From Kitasatospora sp040298565 (GTDB lineage Bacteria > Actinomycetota > Actinomycetes > Streptomycetales > Streptomycetaceae), in NCBI RefSeq assembly GCF_040298565.1, contig NZ_JBEPAK010000008.1:1-64000 (forward strand): DNA of 64,000 nucleotides. Direction: 5' to 3'. The notes below the pieces were generated by a model, which did not search any database, was not told the DNA's origin, and was given only the letters and a program-made list of their open reading frames with translations. The position numbers and the translations under genes were made by a program. Shown here piece by piece: positions 7,649 through 14,795 of the stretch (positions are counted from its first letter, which is position 1; each line of letters starts with the position of its first letter).

Positions 7649-9037
7649 GTGAGCGATCGCAAGACCCGCCTACCTAACATGGAATCGACCATCTACGAGG
7701 GCGCGGACGGCCGTTGGCACGGCCGGGTGACCATGGGCGTGAAGGCGGACGGCAGCCCCGACAGGCGCCACCGCAGCGCCAAGACCGAAACGGAAGTGCG
7801 GCGCAAGGTCAAGAAGTTGGAGACCGAGCGCGACGCCGGACAGGTGGCGGCGGCCGGCCGGGCGCCAACGGTCGAGCAGTGGATGACCACCTACCTGACC
7901 ACCATCGCGAACCAGCGGCTGAAGCCGCGCAGCCTGGACGACTACTGGTCCAAGACCCGGAACCACATCATCCCCGGCATCGGCCGGCACCGGCTGGACC
8001 GGTTGCTCCCGGAGCACCTGGACGAGCTGTACGCGCAGATGCGGGCCGAGGGCCGGGCCGGGTCGCACATCCTCAAGGTGCACCGGATCATCTCCCGCGC
8101 GTTGAAGATCGCCCACCGCCGAGGAAAGGTGGCCCGCAATGTCGCCACACTGGTGGACTCCCCCACCGTGGAGGAGACGGACGCGAACCCGTTCACCCAG
8201 GAGGAGGCCCGACGCTTCCTGCTCGCCGCGATGAAGCGCCCGACCAGGGTCCGATGGGTGATCGGCGTAGGCCAGGGCCTGCGCCAGGGTGAGGCACTGG
8301 GGCTGCGCTGGAAGTACGTCGATGAGGATGCCGGCCAGATGGACACGTCCTGGCAGCTCCAGCGGCTGAAGTGGCGCCACGGGTGCGACGACCCGCACGC
8401 GTGCGGAGAGCGGCTCCACCGGGACGCCTGCGAGCCGGGGTGCACCAAGCACCGCCGCTACAAGCGCGGATGCCCCAAGCCCTGTCCGCCGAAGTGCGAC
8501 CGGCACGCCAGCACCTGCCCGAAGCGGCACGGCGGCGGACTCGCCTTCACCCGCCCGAAGACCAAGGGCAGCCGTCGCACGACTCCCTTGCTCCCGCCTC
8601 TGATCCCGCTGTTGCGCGAGCAGCGCCAGCAGCAGGAGGAGTGGAAAGCCGCGGCCGGCGACGGGTGGCAGGACTACGACCTCGTCACCTGCCGTCCCGA
8701 CGGCCAGCCGATCGACCCCCACGCCGACTGGGAGGAGTTCAAGGAGCTGCTGGCCGAGGCGGGAATCGAGGACCGGCGCCAGCACGACGGCAGCCGCCAC
8801 TCCGCCGGGACAATCCTGAACGAGCTGGGGGTGGACCCGTTCACCATCATGGAGATCTTGGGCCACTCACAGATCAGCATGACCCGCCGCTACGTGAAGA
8901 CGACCACCCCGACGACCCGGGAAGCGGCCCGGCGAATGGGCAACGCGCTCTGGCCCCAACCGGCCGGAAGTGAGACCACAACTGAGACCACGAACACGCG
9001 AGCGGCACGCGCCCGGCGCCGCCGCCGCATGATGTAG
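7649..9037 (+). CDS. int: Tyrosine site-specific integrase of the AICE
   Basis: This 462-aa tyrosine recombinase inserts the element into, and with Xis excises it from, the tRNA-Thr gene. An AP2-like arm domain (about 10-60) and a SAM-like core-binding domain (about 70-165) precede the catalytic domain. Visible catalytic residues are Arg212 (GLRQGE), a Lys in PKTKGS, Arg383, His406 (LGHSQ) and the nucleophile Tyr415 (RRYVK). A Cys/His-rich insert with eight cysteines (about 244-295) interrupts the catalytic domain and may bind zinc. The first catalytic histidine motif reads HDGSRH, with one residue more than the usual HDLRH spacing. The GTG at 7649 follows CAGGAG at 7637-7642. Confidence 0.95.
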   Translation: MSDRKTRLPNMESTIYEGADGRWHGRVTMGVKADGSPDRRHRSAKTETEVRRKVKKLETERDAGQVAAAGRAPTVEQWMTTYLTTIANQRLKPRSLDDYWSKTRNHIIPGIGRHRLDRLLPEHLDELYAQMRAEGRAGSHILKVHRIISRALKIAHRRGKVARNVATLVDSPTVEETDANPFTQEEARRFLLAAMKRPTRVRWVIGVGQGLRQGEALGLRWKYVDEDAGQMDTSWQLQRLKWRHGCDDPHACGERLHRDACEPGCTKHRRYKRGCPKPCPPKCDRHASTCPKRHGGGLAFTRPKTKGSRRTTPLLPPLIPLLREQRQQQEEWKAAAGDGWQDYDLVTCRPDGQPIDPHADWEEFKELLAEAGIEDRRQHDGSRHSAGTILNELGVDPFTIMEILGHSQISMTRRYVKTTTPTTREAARRMGNALWPQPAGSETTTETTNTRAARARRRRRMM

Positions 9038-9042
9038 ACGAC

Positions 9043-9073
9043 AAAAGGCCCGGTCAGAGTACTGACCGGGCCT
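9043..9073 (-). terminator. Intrinsic terminator for the tRNA-Thr gene
   Basis: An 11-bp perfect inverted repeat (9046-9056 with 9063-9073, 6-nt loop) is followed on the minus strand by TTTT. It therefore ends transcription coming from the tRNA gene and also faces the integrase read-through. Because it lies on the element side of the tRNA 3' end, it was probably supplied by the AICE on integration. Confidence 0.75.
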
Positions 9074-9084
9074 CTTGGCTGCTG

Positions 9085-9130
9085 AGCCGCCTGCGGGATT
9101 CGAACCCGCGACCTACGCATTACGAGTGCG
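9085..9130. other. Probable AICE attachment site (att) in the tRNA 3' half
   Basis: AICE integrases normally recombine within the 3' half of a tRNA, from the anticodon loop to the acceptor end. The int stop at 9037 and the tRNA 3' end at 9085 fit this. The matching direct repeat at the other end of the element lies outside the window, so the core cannot be delimited. The interval given is the anticodon-loop-to-3'-end region and is an estimate. Confidence 0.55.
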
Positions 9131-9158
9131 TTGCTCTGGCCAACTGAGCTAAGGCGGC
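9085..9158 (-). tRNA. tRNA-Thr (anticodon CGT)
   Basis: On the minus strand the sequence folds as a cloverleaf. A 7-bp acceptor stem is formed by GCCGCCT with AGGCGGC. The D-arm reads TAGCTCAGTTGG, the anticodon loop CTCGTAA gives anticodon CGT for ACG codons, and the T-arm contains GGTTCGAATCC. The discriminator base is T and CCA is not encoded. The 3' end points at the integrase gene and is the likely attachment site. The gene appears intact, so integration regenerated it. Confidence 0.95.
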
Positions 9159-9329
9159 ACCGTTGCCACGTGCGGTGGCAACGCGGGTCAGTCTACACAG
9201 GTTCGCAGGTGATCCGTAGCCGAGGGGGTCGGGCCTCTGGAGGGTGGATGGTCGTCGCTTCAGTCGATCACCGGTACGACGTTACGATGAGCGCCCCCTC
9301 CCGCCCTTCCCGCACCTCCGGAGCGCATC

Positions 9330-9983
9330 GTGCTCGGCGTCAATGACCTGGCGACCTACATCCTCGGCGCCCTCGTCATCATCCTGCTGCCCGGCCCCAA
9401 CTCGCTGTACGTGCTGTCGGTCGCCGCCCGGAAGGGCATCCGGACCGGGTACCGGGCCGCCGCGGGCGTGTTCGTCGGCGACTTCACGCTGATCAGCCTG
9501 ACCTCGCTGGGCGCCGCGTCGCTGCTGAAGGCCAATCCGGCGGTGTTCGCGGTGGTGAAGTTCGGCGGTGCCGCGTACCTGCTGTGGATCGGCTTCGGGA
9601 TGCTCCGGGCCGCCCGCCAGCTGTGGCGGGAGCGCCGGGCCGAGGCCGGGCCGGAGGGGGCCGAGGCGGCGCCGGAGGCGGTCGAGCGGCCGTTCCGCCG
9701 GGCGCTGGTGATCAGCCTGCTGAACCCGAAGGCGATCCTGTTCCTGCTGTCGTTCTTCACCCAGTTCGTCGACCCGTCCTACGGGGAGCCCGCGCTGTCC
9801 TTCGGGCTGCTCGGCGGCATCCTGCAGACCTTCAGCCTGCTCTACCTCTCCCTGCTGATCTTCGCCGGCACCACGCTGGCCACCGCCTTCCGTCGCCGCA
9901 AGCGCCTGTCCGCGACCCTCACCAGCGGCGTCGCCGTCCTGTTCGCGGGTTTCGCCGCGAAGCTGGCCGTCTCCTCCGCCTGA
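9330..9983 (+). CDS. LysE/RhtB-family amino-acid exporter (LeuE-like)
   Basis: This 217-aa membrane protein has about six hydrophobic helices and the family signature LLPGPNSLYVLS (residues 20-31). The signature continues as a GIRTGYRAAAGVFVGD loop, with SLLNPKAILFLLSFFTQF near 129-146. Members export amino acids such as leucine, lysine or homoserine by proton exchange. The N-terminal sequence resembles the LeuE branch, but substrate cannot be fixed from sequence. The GTG at 9330 follows CCGGAG. This is the first chromosomal gene after the AICE-occupied tRNA. Confidence 0.85.
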   Translation: MLGVNDLATYILGALVIILLPGPNSLYVLSVAARKGIRTGYRAAAGVFVGDFTLISLTSLGAASLLKANPAVFAVVKFGGAAYLLWIGFGMLRAARQLWRERRAEAGPEGAEAAPEAVERPFRRALVISLLNPKAILFLLSFFTQFVDPSYGEPALSFGLLGGILQTFSLLYLSLLIFAGTTLATAFRRRKRLSATLTSGVAVLFAGFAAKLAVSSA

Positions 9984-10011
9984 CGCCGGCCCGAGGCTCG
10001 GTGACGGGCCC

Positions 10012-11748
10012 CTAGCGGCCGCACCGCTTGCCCTGCTCCGGCGGCTCCCCGGTCAGCAGGAAGTGGTCGACCGCGCCGTCCACGCAGGCGTTGTGCCGCC
10101 CGTACGCGGTGTGGCCGTCCCCGTCGTAGGTGAGCAGCCGGCCGGACTCCAGCTGTCCGGCGAGGGAGCGGGCCCAGTCGTAGGGGGTGGCCGGGTCACG
10201 GGTGGTGCCGATGACGACGATCGGGGCGGCGCCGGCGGCCCGGATGGTGTGCGCCGCGCCGGTGGCCCGGACGGGCCAGTAGGCGCAGGTCAGCGCCATC
10301 CAGGCCATGTCGCGCCCGAAGTGCGGCGAGGCCCGCTCGAAGTCCGGCAGCGCCCGCCGCACGTCCTCCGGCGTGCGGAACGGGGCGGGCAGGTCCAGGC
10401 AGTTCACCGCCGTGTTGGCGAACATCAGGTTGGGGTACGAGCCGTCCGCTCCGCGCCCGTAGTAGGCGTCGGACAGCTTCAGCAGCCCGCTGCCGTCGCC
10501 AGCCCGGGCGTCCGCGAGCGCACTGCGCAGCTGGGGCCAGAGGAAGTCGGCGTACAGGGCCTGGATGACGCCGGTGGTGGCCTGGGAGCCGGTGAGGGGG
10601 CGCCCGTGGTCGGTGCTCGGCAGCGGGGCGGCGTGGACGGCCTCGAGCAGCGCGCTGAGCTGCTCGCCGATCTGCGGCACGGTGCGGCCGAGCGGGCAGC
10701 CCGCGCGGCCGGCGCAGTCCTCGGCGAAGGCGGCCCAGGCGGTCTCGAAGCCACCGGCCTGGGTGCGGTTGCCGGCCACCGAGTCGAGTGCCGGATCCAT
10801 CGCGCCGTCCAGCACCAGCCGTCCGACCCGACTCGGGAAGAGCCCGGCGTAGGTGGCGCCGAGGAAGGTGCCGTAGGACTTGCCGACGAAGTTCAGCCGC
10901 TCGTCGCCGAGGAGCGCGCGCAGCACGTCCATGTCACGGGCGGCCTCGACGGTGCTGAGGTGGCCGAGCGCGGGCCCCGCCTGCCGCCGGCAGCCCTCGG
11001 CAAACTCCTTGTCGGCGGCGACCAGTGCGTCGACCGCCCGCTGGTCGCCGGGCTCCAGGTCGACGGCCGTGAAGGCGTCCATCCGCTCGCCGCTCAGGCA
11101 GCTGACGGGGTTGCTGCGGCCCACCCCGCGCGGGTCGAGGCCGACCAGGTCGTAGCGGGCCCGCACCGAGCCGTCGTACGTCCGGGCGACGGCCTCCAGG
11201 TACTCGATCGCCGAGCCGCCGGGGCCGCCCGGGTTGAGCAGCAGGGAGCCCAGCCGCGGGCCGGTGCCCGGAGAGGATCCCGATCCGGCGGCCGAGCCGG
11301 TGACTGAGTTGGTGACTGAGCCGGTGGCGGGGTCGAAGCCCAGTCCGCTGCCCGGGTCGGATCCCGCTCCGGAGCCACCGGGCACGGCCACCGCCCGGGC
11401 CGCCGAGAGGGTGAGGTCGCCGTCCGCCGGGCGGTCGTAGTCCGTCGGCACCCGGAAGGTGGTGCACTCGAACCCGCCGTCGCAGGGCTGCCAGACCGGC
11501 CGCTGCGCGTAGTACGGCGCGAGCGCGTCCGGGACGGCGGCCGGCAACGGTTCCAGCGGGGTGGCGGCGGCTACGACGGCTGCGGCGCCCGCTGACGGGC
11601 CGGAGCCAGCCGCTGACGGGCCGGACGCGCCGGCCGACGCGCCGGCGGAACCGGCCGGCCCCGCGCTGCACCCGCCCGCCGACCCCGCCAGCAGCCCGAG
11701 CACCAGCACCGCGGCCGCCGACCGCGCCCGCCGACCGAAGGCCGTCAT
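10012..11748 (-). CDS. Secreted TAP-like alpha/beta hydrolase lipoprotein (tripeptidyl aminopeptidase family)
   Basis: This 578-aa protein starts with a basic n-region and hydrophobic core ending in a lipobox-like LAGSAGGC (Cys27), so it is probably a surface lipoprotein. An Ala/Gly/Ser-rich linker follows. The alpha/beta hydrolase domain shows the oxyanion loop LLLNPGGPGGS, nucleophile GKSYGT, acid region TRDPATPYDWA and histidine GDGHTAYG. The C-terminal TAP-like domain matches the SlpD/SlpE and tripeptidyl aminopeptidase family, which removes N-terminal peptides. A Gly/Ser/Thr-rich insert (about 125-165) lengthens the protein. Start ATG at 11748 has GGAGGGGAG just upstream. An apparent upstream extension of the frame is antisense noise over the next gene. 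Confidence 0.88.
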   Translation of the reverse strand: MTAFGRRARSAAAVLVLGLLAGSAGGCSAGPAGSAGASAGASGPSAAGSGPSAGAAAVVAAATPLEPLPAAVPDALAPYYAQRPVWQPCDGGFECTTFRVPTDYDRPADGDLTLSAARAVAVPGGSGAGSDPGSGLGFDPATGSVTNSVTGSAAGSGSSPGTGPRLGSLLLNPGGPGGSAIEYLEAVARTYDGSVRARYDLVGLDPRGVGRSNPVSCLSGERMDAFTAVDLEPGDQRAVDALVAADKEFAEGCRRQAGPALGHLSTVEAARDMDVLRALLGDERLNFVGKSYGTFLGATYAGLFPSRVGRLVLDGAMDPALDSVAGNRTQAGGFETAWAAFAEDCAGRAGCPLGRTVPQIGEQLSALLEAVHAAPLPSTDHGRPLTGSQATTGVIQALYADFLWPQLRSALADARAGDGSGLLKLSDAYYGRGADGSYPNLMFANTAVNCLDLPAPFRTPEDVRRALPDFERASPHFGRDMAWMALTCAYWPVRATGAAHTIRAAGAAPIVVIGTTRDPATPYDWARSLAGQLESGRLLTYDGDGHTAYGRHNACVDGAVDHFLLTGEPPEQGKRCGR

Positions 11749-11819
11749 CCGCTCCCCTCCTCCGTTCCTCCGTCCGATCACCCGCCGGCAGGCAGCGTAG
11801 ACCCCCGCTCCCCCGCTGC

Positions 11820-12992
11820 TCAGGAGGCCTTCGCCAGCGCCTCGGCCAGGAACTGCGCCGCCTGCCGGACCAGCCGCAGCCGCTCCCGGTCGGGGGTGTA
11901 GTCCTGCACGTTGTCCGAGATCCGCACCTCCGCCTTGGCCGCCGGGCCCTGGCCCGCCTTGAGCGCCGCCTGGAGCTTGCGGGCCGCGTCCAGTCCCGGG
12001 GCGTCCGCCTTGGCCGCGGCGAGCAGCAGTTTGGCCGCGCTGCCCGCCGGGGCCTCGGCGCCGGTCTGGGTGAGCGCGGCGGCGTCGTACCGGCCGGAGA
12101 CCGCCGCGGCCGCGCCGTACAGGTCCGGGCGGGCCAGCCCGGCCGCGGCCGCGCACGGTGCGCCGCCCTCCACGCCGAGGGCCCCCCAGGAGGCGGGGCC
12201 GGGCGGCAGGGTGCGGAAGGAGCTCGCGATGGTGGTGCGCAGCGTCGCGTCGTCGGAGACGGCGGCCGGAGCGGCGGCGACCAGCTCGCAGGGGTGGGCG
12301 GTGCCGTTGGGCGCCTCGGGGGCGACCAGGATGAACGGGCGGGCGCGACCGGCCTGCAGCGCCGCGCCGATGCCCTCGAAGACGTCCGGGACCTCGGCGT
12401 CGGCGGTCTTGCTCGGGGTGGCGGAGTGCATCACCACGACCGGGAAGCGCGCGTTCGGCTCCTTGGCGTACTGCGGGGGCAGCCAGACCCGGATGTTGCG
12501 CGGCTTCCCGTCGGGGCCGAGCACCGCGGACTGCAGCAGTTCGCCGCCGGCGGGGTGCCCGACGCTGTCGAACCGGCTGGCCACGGCGGACGCGGCGGCC
12601 GTGGCCGCGGCCGGTGCGGCCGGTGCGGGAGCGGCGGCCGACTCGGCGGCCGTGGGCGGCGCCGCCTGCTGCCGGGCGGTCGAAGCGCTGTCGGGGTCCT
12701 TCCAGGCCCCCGCGCCGGCGGCGTCCGCGGCCGACTGGGCCCGGTCGGCACCCTGGCCGCCCCGGCCGAGGCCGCCGAAGGCCCCGAGCGCGGTGAGCAG
12801 CGTGAGTGCGGTGACGCAGACGCCGCAGACCATCGCCCCCGCCGCCCGCAGCAGCATCGGCCACCGGTCGCCCGCGAGCTCGTAGGTCTCGGCGGCCCGC
12901 AGGTCGCGCCAGCGCTGGAGCGAGCCGCGCGCCAGCCAGATCCCGCCGAACGCGGCGGCCAGCAGGGGGATGACGAGGAGCGGACGAACCAC
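11820..12992 (-). CDS. Membrane-anchored esterase-like alpha/beta hydrolase protein
   Basis: With the GTG start at 12992 the product is 390 aa. A hydrophobic segment (LLVIPLLAAAFGGIWLA) lies near the N-terminus and a second follows about 45 residues later. Next comes an Ala/Pro-rich linker and an esterase D-like domain. That domain contains VWLPPQYAKEP and FPVVVMHSATPS, both typical of the esterase fold. A GALGVEGGAPCAA stretch stands where the usual GxSxGG nucleophile motif would be, so the Ser nucleophile seems replaced. An in-frame GTG at 13145 would add 51 residues without membrane features; the 12992 start has GAGG upstream. It may be a non-catalytic cell-surface relative of antigen-85-like esterases. 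Confidence 0.7.
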   Translation of the reverse strand: MVRPLLVIPLLAAAFGGIWLARGSLQRWRDLRAAETYELAGDRWPMLLRAAGAMVCGVCVTALTLLTALGAFGGLGRGGQGADRAQSAADAAGAGAWKDPDSASTARQQAAPPTAAESAAAPAPAAPAAATAAASAVASRFDSVGHPAGGELLQSAVLGPDGKPRNIRVWLPPQYAKEPNARFPVVVMHSATPSKTADAEVPDVFEGIGAALQAGRARPFILVAPEAPNGTAHPCELVAAAPAAVSDDATLRTTIASSFRTLPPGPASWGALGVEGGAPCAAAAGLARPDLYGAAAAVSGRYDAAALTQTGAEAPAGSAAKLLLAAAKADAPGLDAARKLQAALKAGQGPAAKAEVRISDNVQDYTPDRERLRLVRQAAQFLAEALAKAS

Positions 12993-13289
12993 GGAACGCA
13001 CCACCTCGGAAGAGGGTCGGCGCCGGACCGGACCCGGTGCCGTACGGGAGGCGACCGCTCCGGCGGCGGGACCCCCGACACGGGGGACCCGGAGTGGGGC
13101 CGGGGCGCAGTCGGCCCCCAGCGTGCACAACGGGCGCACCGTCACACGCGGGTGTGCCCGGCGAGTATCGCCCGTTCACTCGAAGGTGGGACGGCGGACC
13201 GACTCCGGGAGGCCTACCGCCACCGGCAGGACATCGGCCCGCCCAGGGCATCGGCCCGCCCGCAGGACATCAGCCGGCCCGCCAGGCTC

Positions 13290-14501
13290 TCAGCCCGCCC
13301 GCAGCGCCACCGTCATCGCCTCGACCGCCAGCAGCGGGTCCACGTTGCGGTCCAGCGCGGTACGGCAGGCCAGCACCGCCTCGATCCGGCGCAGCGTGCC
13401 CTCCGCCGGGCCGGCCTGGGCGACCCGGTTCAGCGCCTGCCGCTGGTCCTCGTTGGCGAGCGCGCCGGTGGAGCCGAGCTGGATGGCCAGCACGTCCCGG
13501 TAGAACCCGAGCAGGTCGAGCAGTGCGACCCCGAGGGTCTCCCGGCGGGTGCGGGTGGCGCGGCTCTTCTGCCGCTTCTCCAGCTCCTTGACCGCCCCCG
13601 CCATGCCGCGCGGCGCCTTGCTTCCCTCGGCCGCGCCGTAGGCCGCCTTCAGGTCGTCGGTCTCCTTGGCGTCCTGCGTCTCGGCGAGCGCCTCGGCGTC
13701 GGCCTTCGCGGTGTCGACCAGGCGCTGCGCGGCGGCCAGGCAGCCGCCGATGTCGGAGACCTCCAGCGGTATCCGCAGCACCTCGGCGCGGCGGGTGCGG
13801 GCCTGCTCGTCCACGGCGAGGCGGCGCGAGCGCTCGATGTCGCCCTGCCCGGCGAGCGCCGCGATCCGGGCGGCCTCCGGTTCGACACCGTCGCGCCGGA
13901 CCAGCATGTCGGCGACCGCCTCGGCGGAGGGAGTGCGCAGCACGAGCAGGCGGCAGCGCGAGCGGATGGTCGGCAGCACGTCCTGGACGGAGGGGGCGCA
14001 GAGCAGCCAGACGGTGCGCGGGGAGGGTTCCTCCACGCCCTTGAGCAGCGCGTTCGCGGCGGCCTCGGTGAGCCGGTGGGCGGCGTCCACCAGGATCACC
14101 GACCAGCGGCCGCCGGTCGGGTAACTGGAGGCGCGCAGCACCAGCTCGCGCATGTCGCCGACGCCGATGGACAGGCCGTCGGTCCGCACGTACTTGACGT
14201 CGGCGTGGCTGCCGGCCAGCACGGTGTGGCAGCCGTCGCAGAACCCGCAGCCGGGCGTGCCGCCGAGCGCGAGGTCGGGGCTGGTGCACTGCAGGGCGGC
14301 GGCGAAGGCCCGCGCGGCGGTGACCTGCCCGGCCCCGGGCGGCCCGGTGAACAGCCAGGCGTGCGTCATCAGGGAGGCGTTCCCGCCGTCCGCGGGCGCG
14401 GCGCCGCGGCCCGCCCCGACCGTCGCCCCGGCCGCCCGGGCCGCGGCGGTCAGCTGCTCGACCACCCGCTCCTGGCCCACCAGGTCGTCCCAGACGGCCA
14501 C
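13290..14501 (-). CDS. holB: DNA polymerase III delta' subunit
   Basis: This 403-aa clamp-loader subunit has the AAA+ layout. It opens with VWDDLVGQERVVEQL, then a P-loop relative GPPGAGQVT whose lysine is replaced by glutamine. That replacement fits a stator subunit that does not hydrolyse ATP. The zinc knuckle CGFCDGCHT follows (with an upstream Cys), and ILVDAAHRLTEAAANALLK is the Walker B region. The start GTG at 14501 follows GGGAG. The neighbour upstream on the same strand is thymidylate kinase, the usual actinobacterial order tmk-holB. A Lys/Glu-rich helical insert lies around 275-320. Confidence 0.93.
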   Translation of the reverse strand: MAVWDDLVGQERVVEQLTAAARAAGATVGAGRGAAPADGGNASLMTHAWLFTGPPGAGQVTAARAFAAALQCTSPDLALGGTPGCGFCDGCHTVLAGSHADVKYVRTDGLSIGVGDMRELVLRASSYPTGGRWSVILVDAAHRLTEAAANALLKGVEEPSPRTVWLLCAPSVQDVLPTIRSRCRLLVLRTPSAEAVADMLVRRDGVEPEAARIAALAGQGDIERSRRLAVDEQARTRRAEVLRIPLEVSDIGGCLAAAQRLVDTAKADAEALAETQDAKETDDLKAAYGAAEGSKAPRGMAGAVKELEKRQKSRATRTRRETLGVALLDLLGFYRDVLAIQLGSTGALANEDQRQALNRVAQAGPAEGTLRRIEAVLACRTALDRNVDPLLAVEAMTVALRAG

Positions 14502-14795
14502 TGCTGCTCCCAAGCTCCGTACGACAGCGCCCCCGGCGCCGATTCCCCGCCGTCGAGCATACGTCTCCGCCCCGACAGCCACTGCTCCGTCCGGGTCACC
14601 CCGGGTACGGAGCCGGGCGGAGCCGCGAACCGGAAGCGAACCGGAAGCGGAACGAAGACGGGACGGGACGGGAAGCGGACTGGGCGCGAAGGGCACGCGA
14701 CGGGAGCGGCCGGAAGCGGGCCCCGACGGCGACGGGCGGCGCCGCCGGGGGTACTGCCCCGGTGACGCCGCCCGCTCAGCCGCCGTGGAGCCTGC

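Larger units (their letters stand above)
1..9130 (+). mobile_element. Actinomycete integrative and conjugative element (AICE), right part
   Basis: The segment carries the modules expected of an AICE in one orientation: an FtsK-like conjugal translocase, Spd-type spread proteins, a prim-pol replication protein with a partner ATPase, an excisionase and a tyrosine integrase. The integrase stop lies 48 bp from the 3' end of a tRNA-Thr gene, the classic attachment configuration. The left end and second att copy lie before position 1, so the exact right boundary (inside the 3' half of the tRNA) cannot be fixed from this window. The element moves by site-specific recombination, replicates autonomously after excision and transfers double-stranded DNA. 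It looks intact here: no reading frame is obviously broken. The class assignment is strong; the named boundary is an estimate. Confidence 0.88.

Noticed and set aside
11749..13251. N-terminal extension of the TAP-like hydrolase frame
   Set aside because: The extension is Arg/Pro-rich, runs over a real gene and lacks a ribosome site; the lipoprotein signal at 11748 is the true start.
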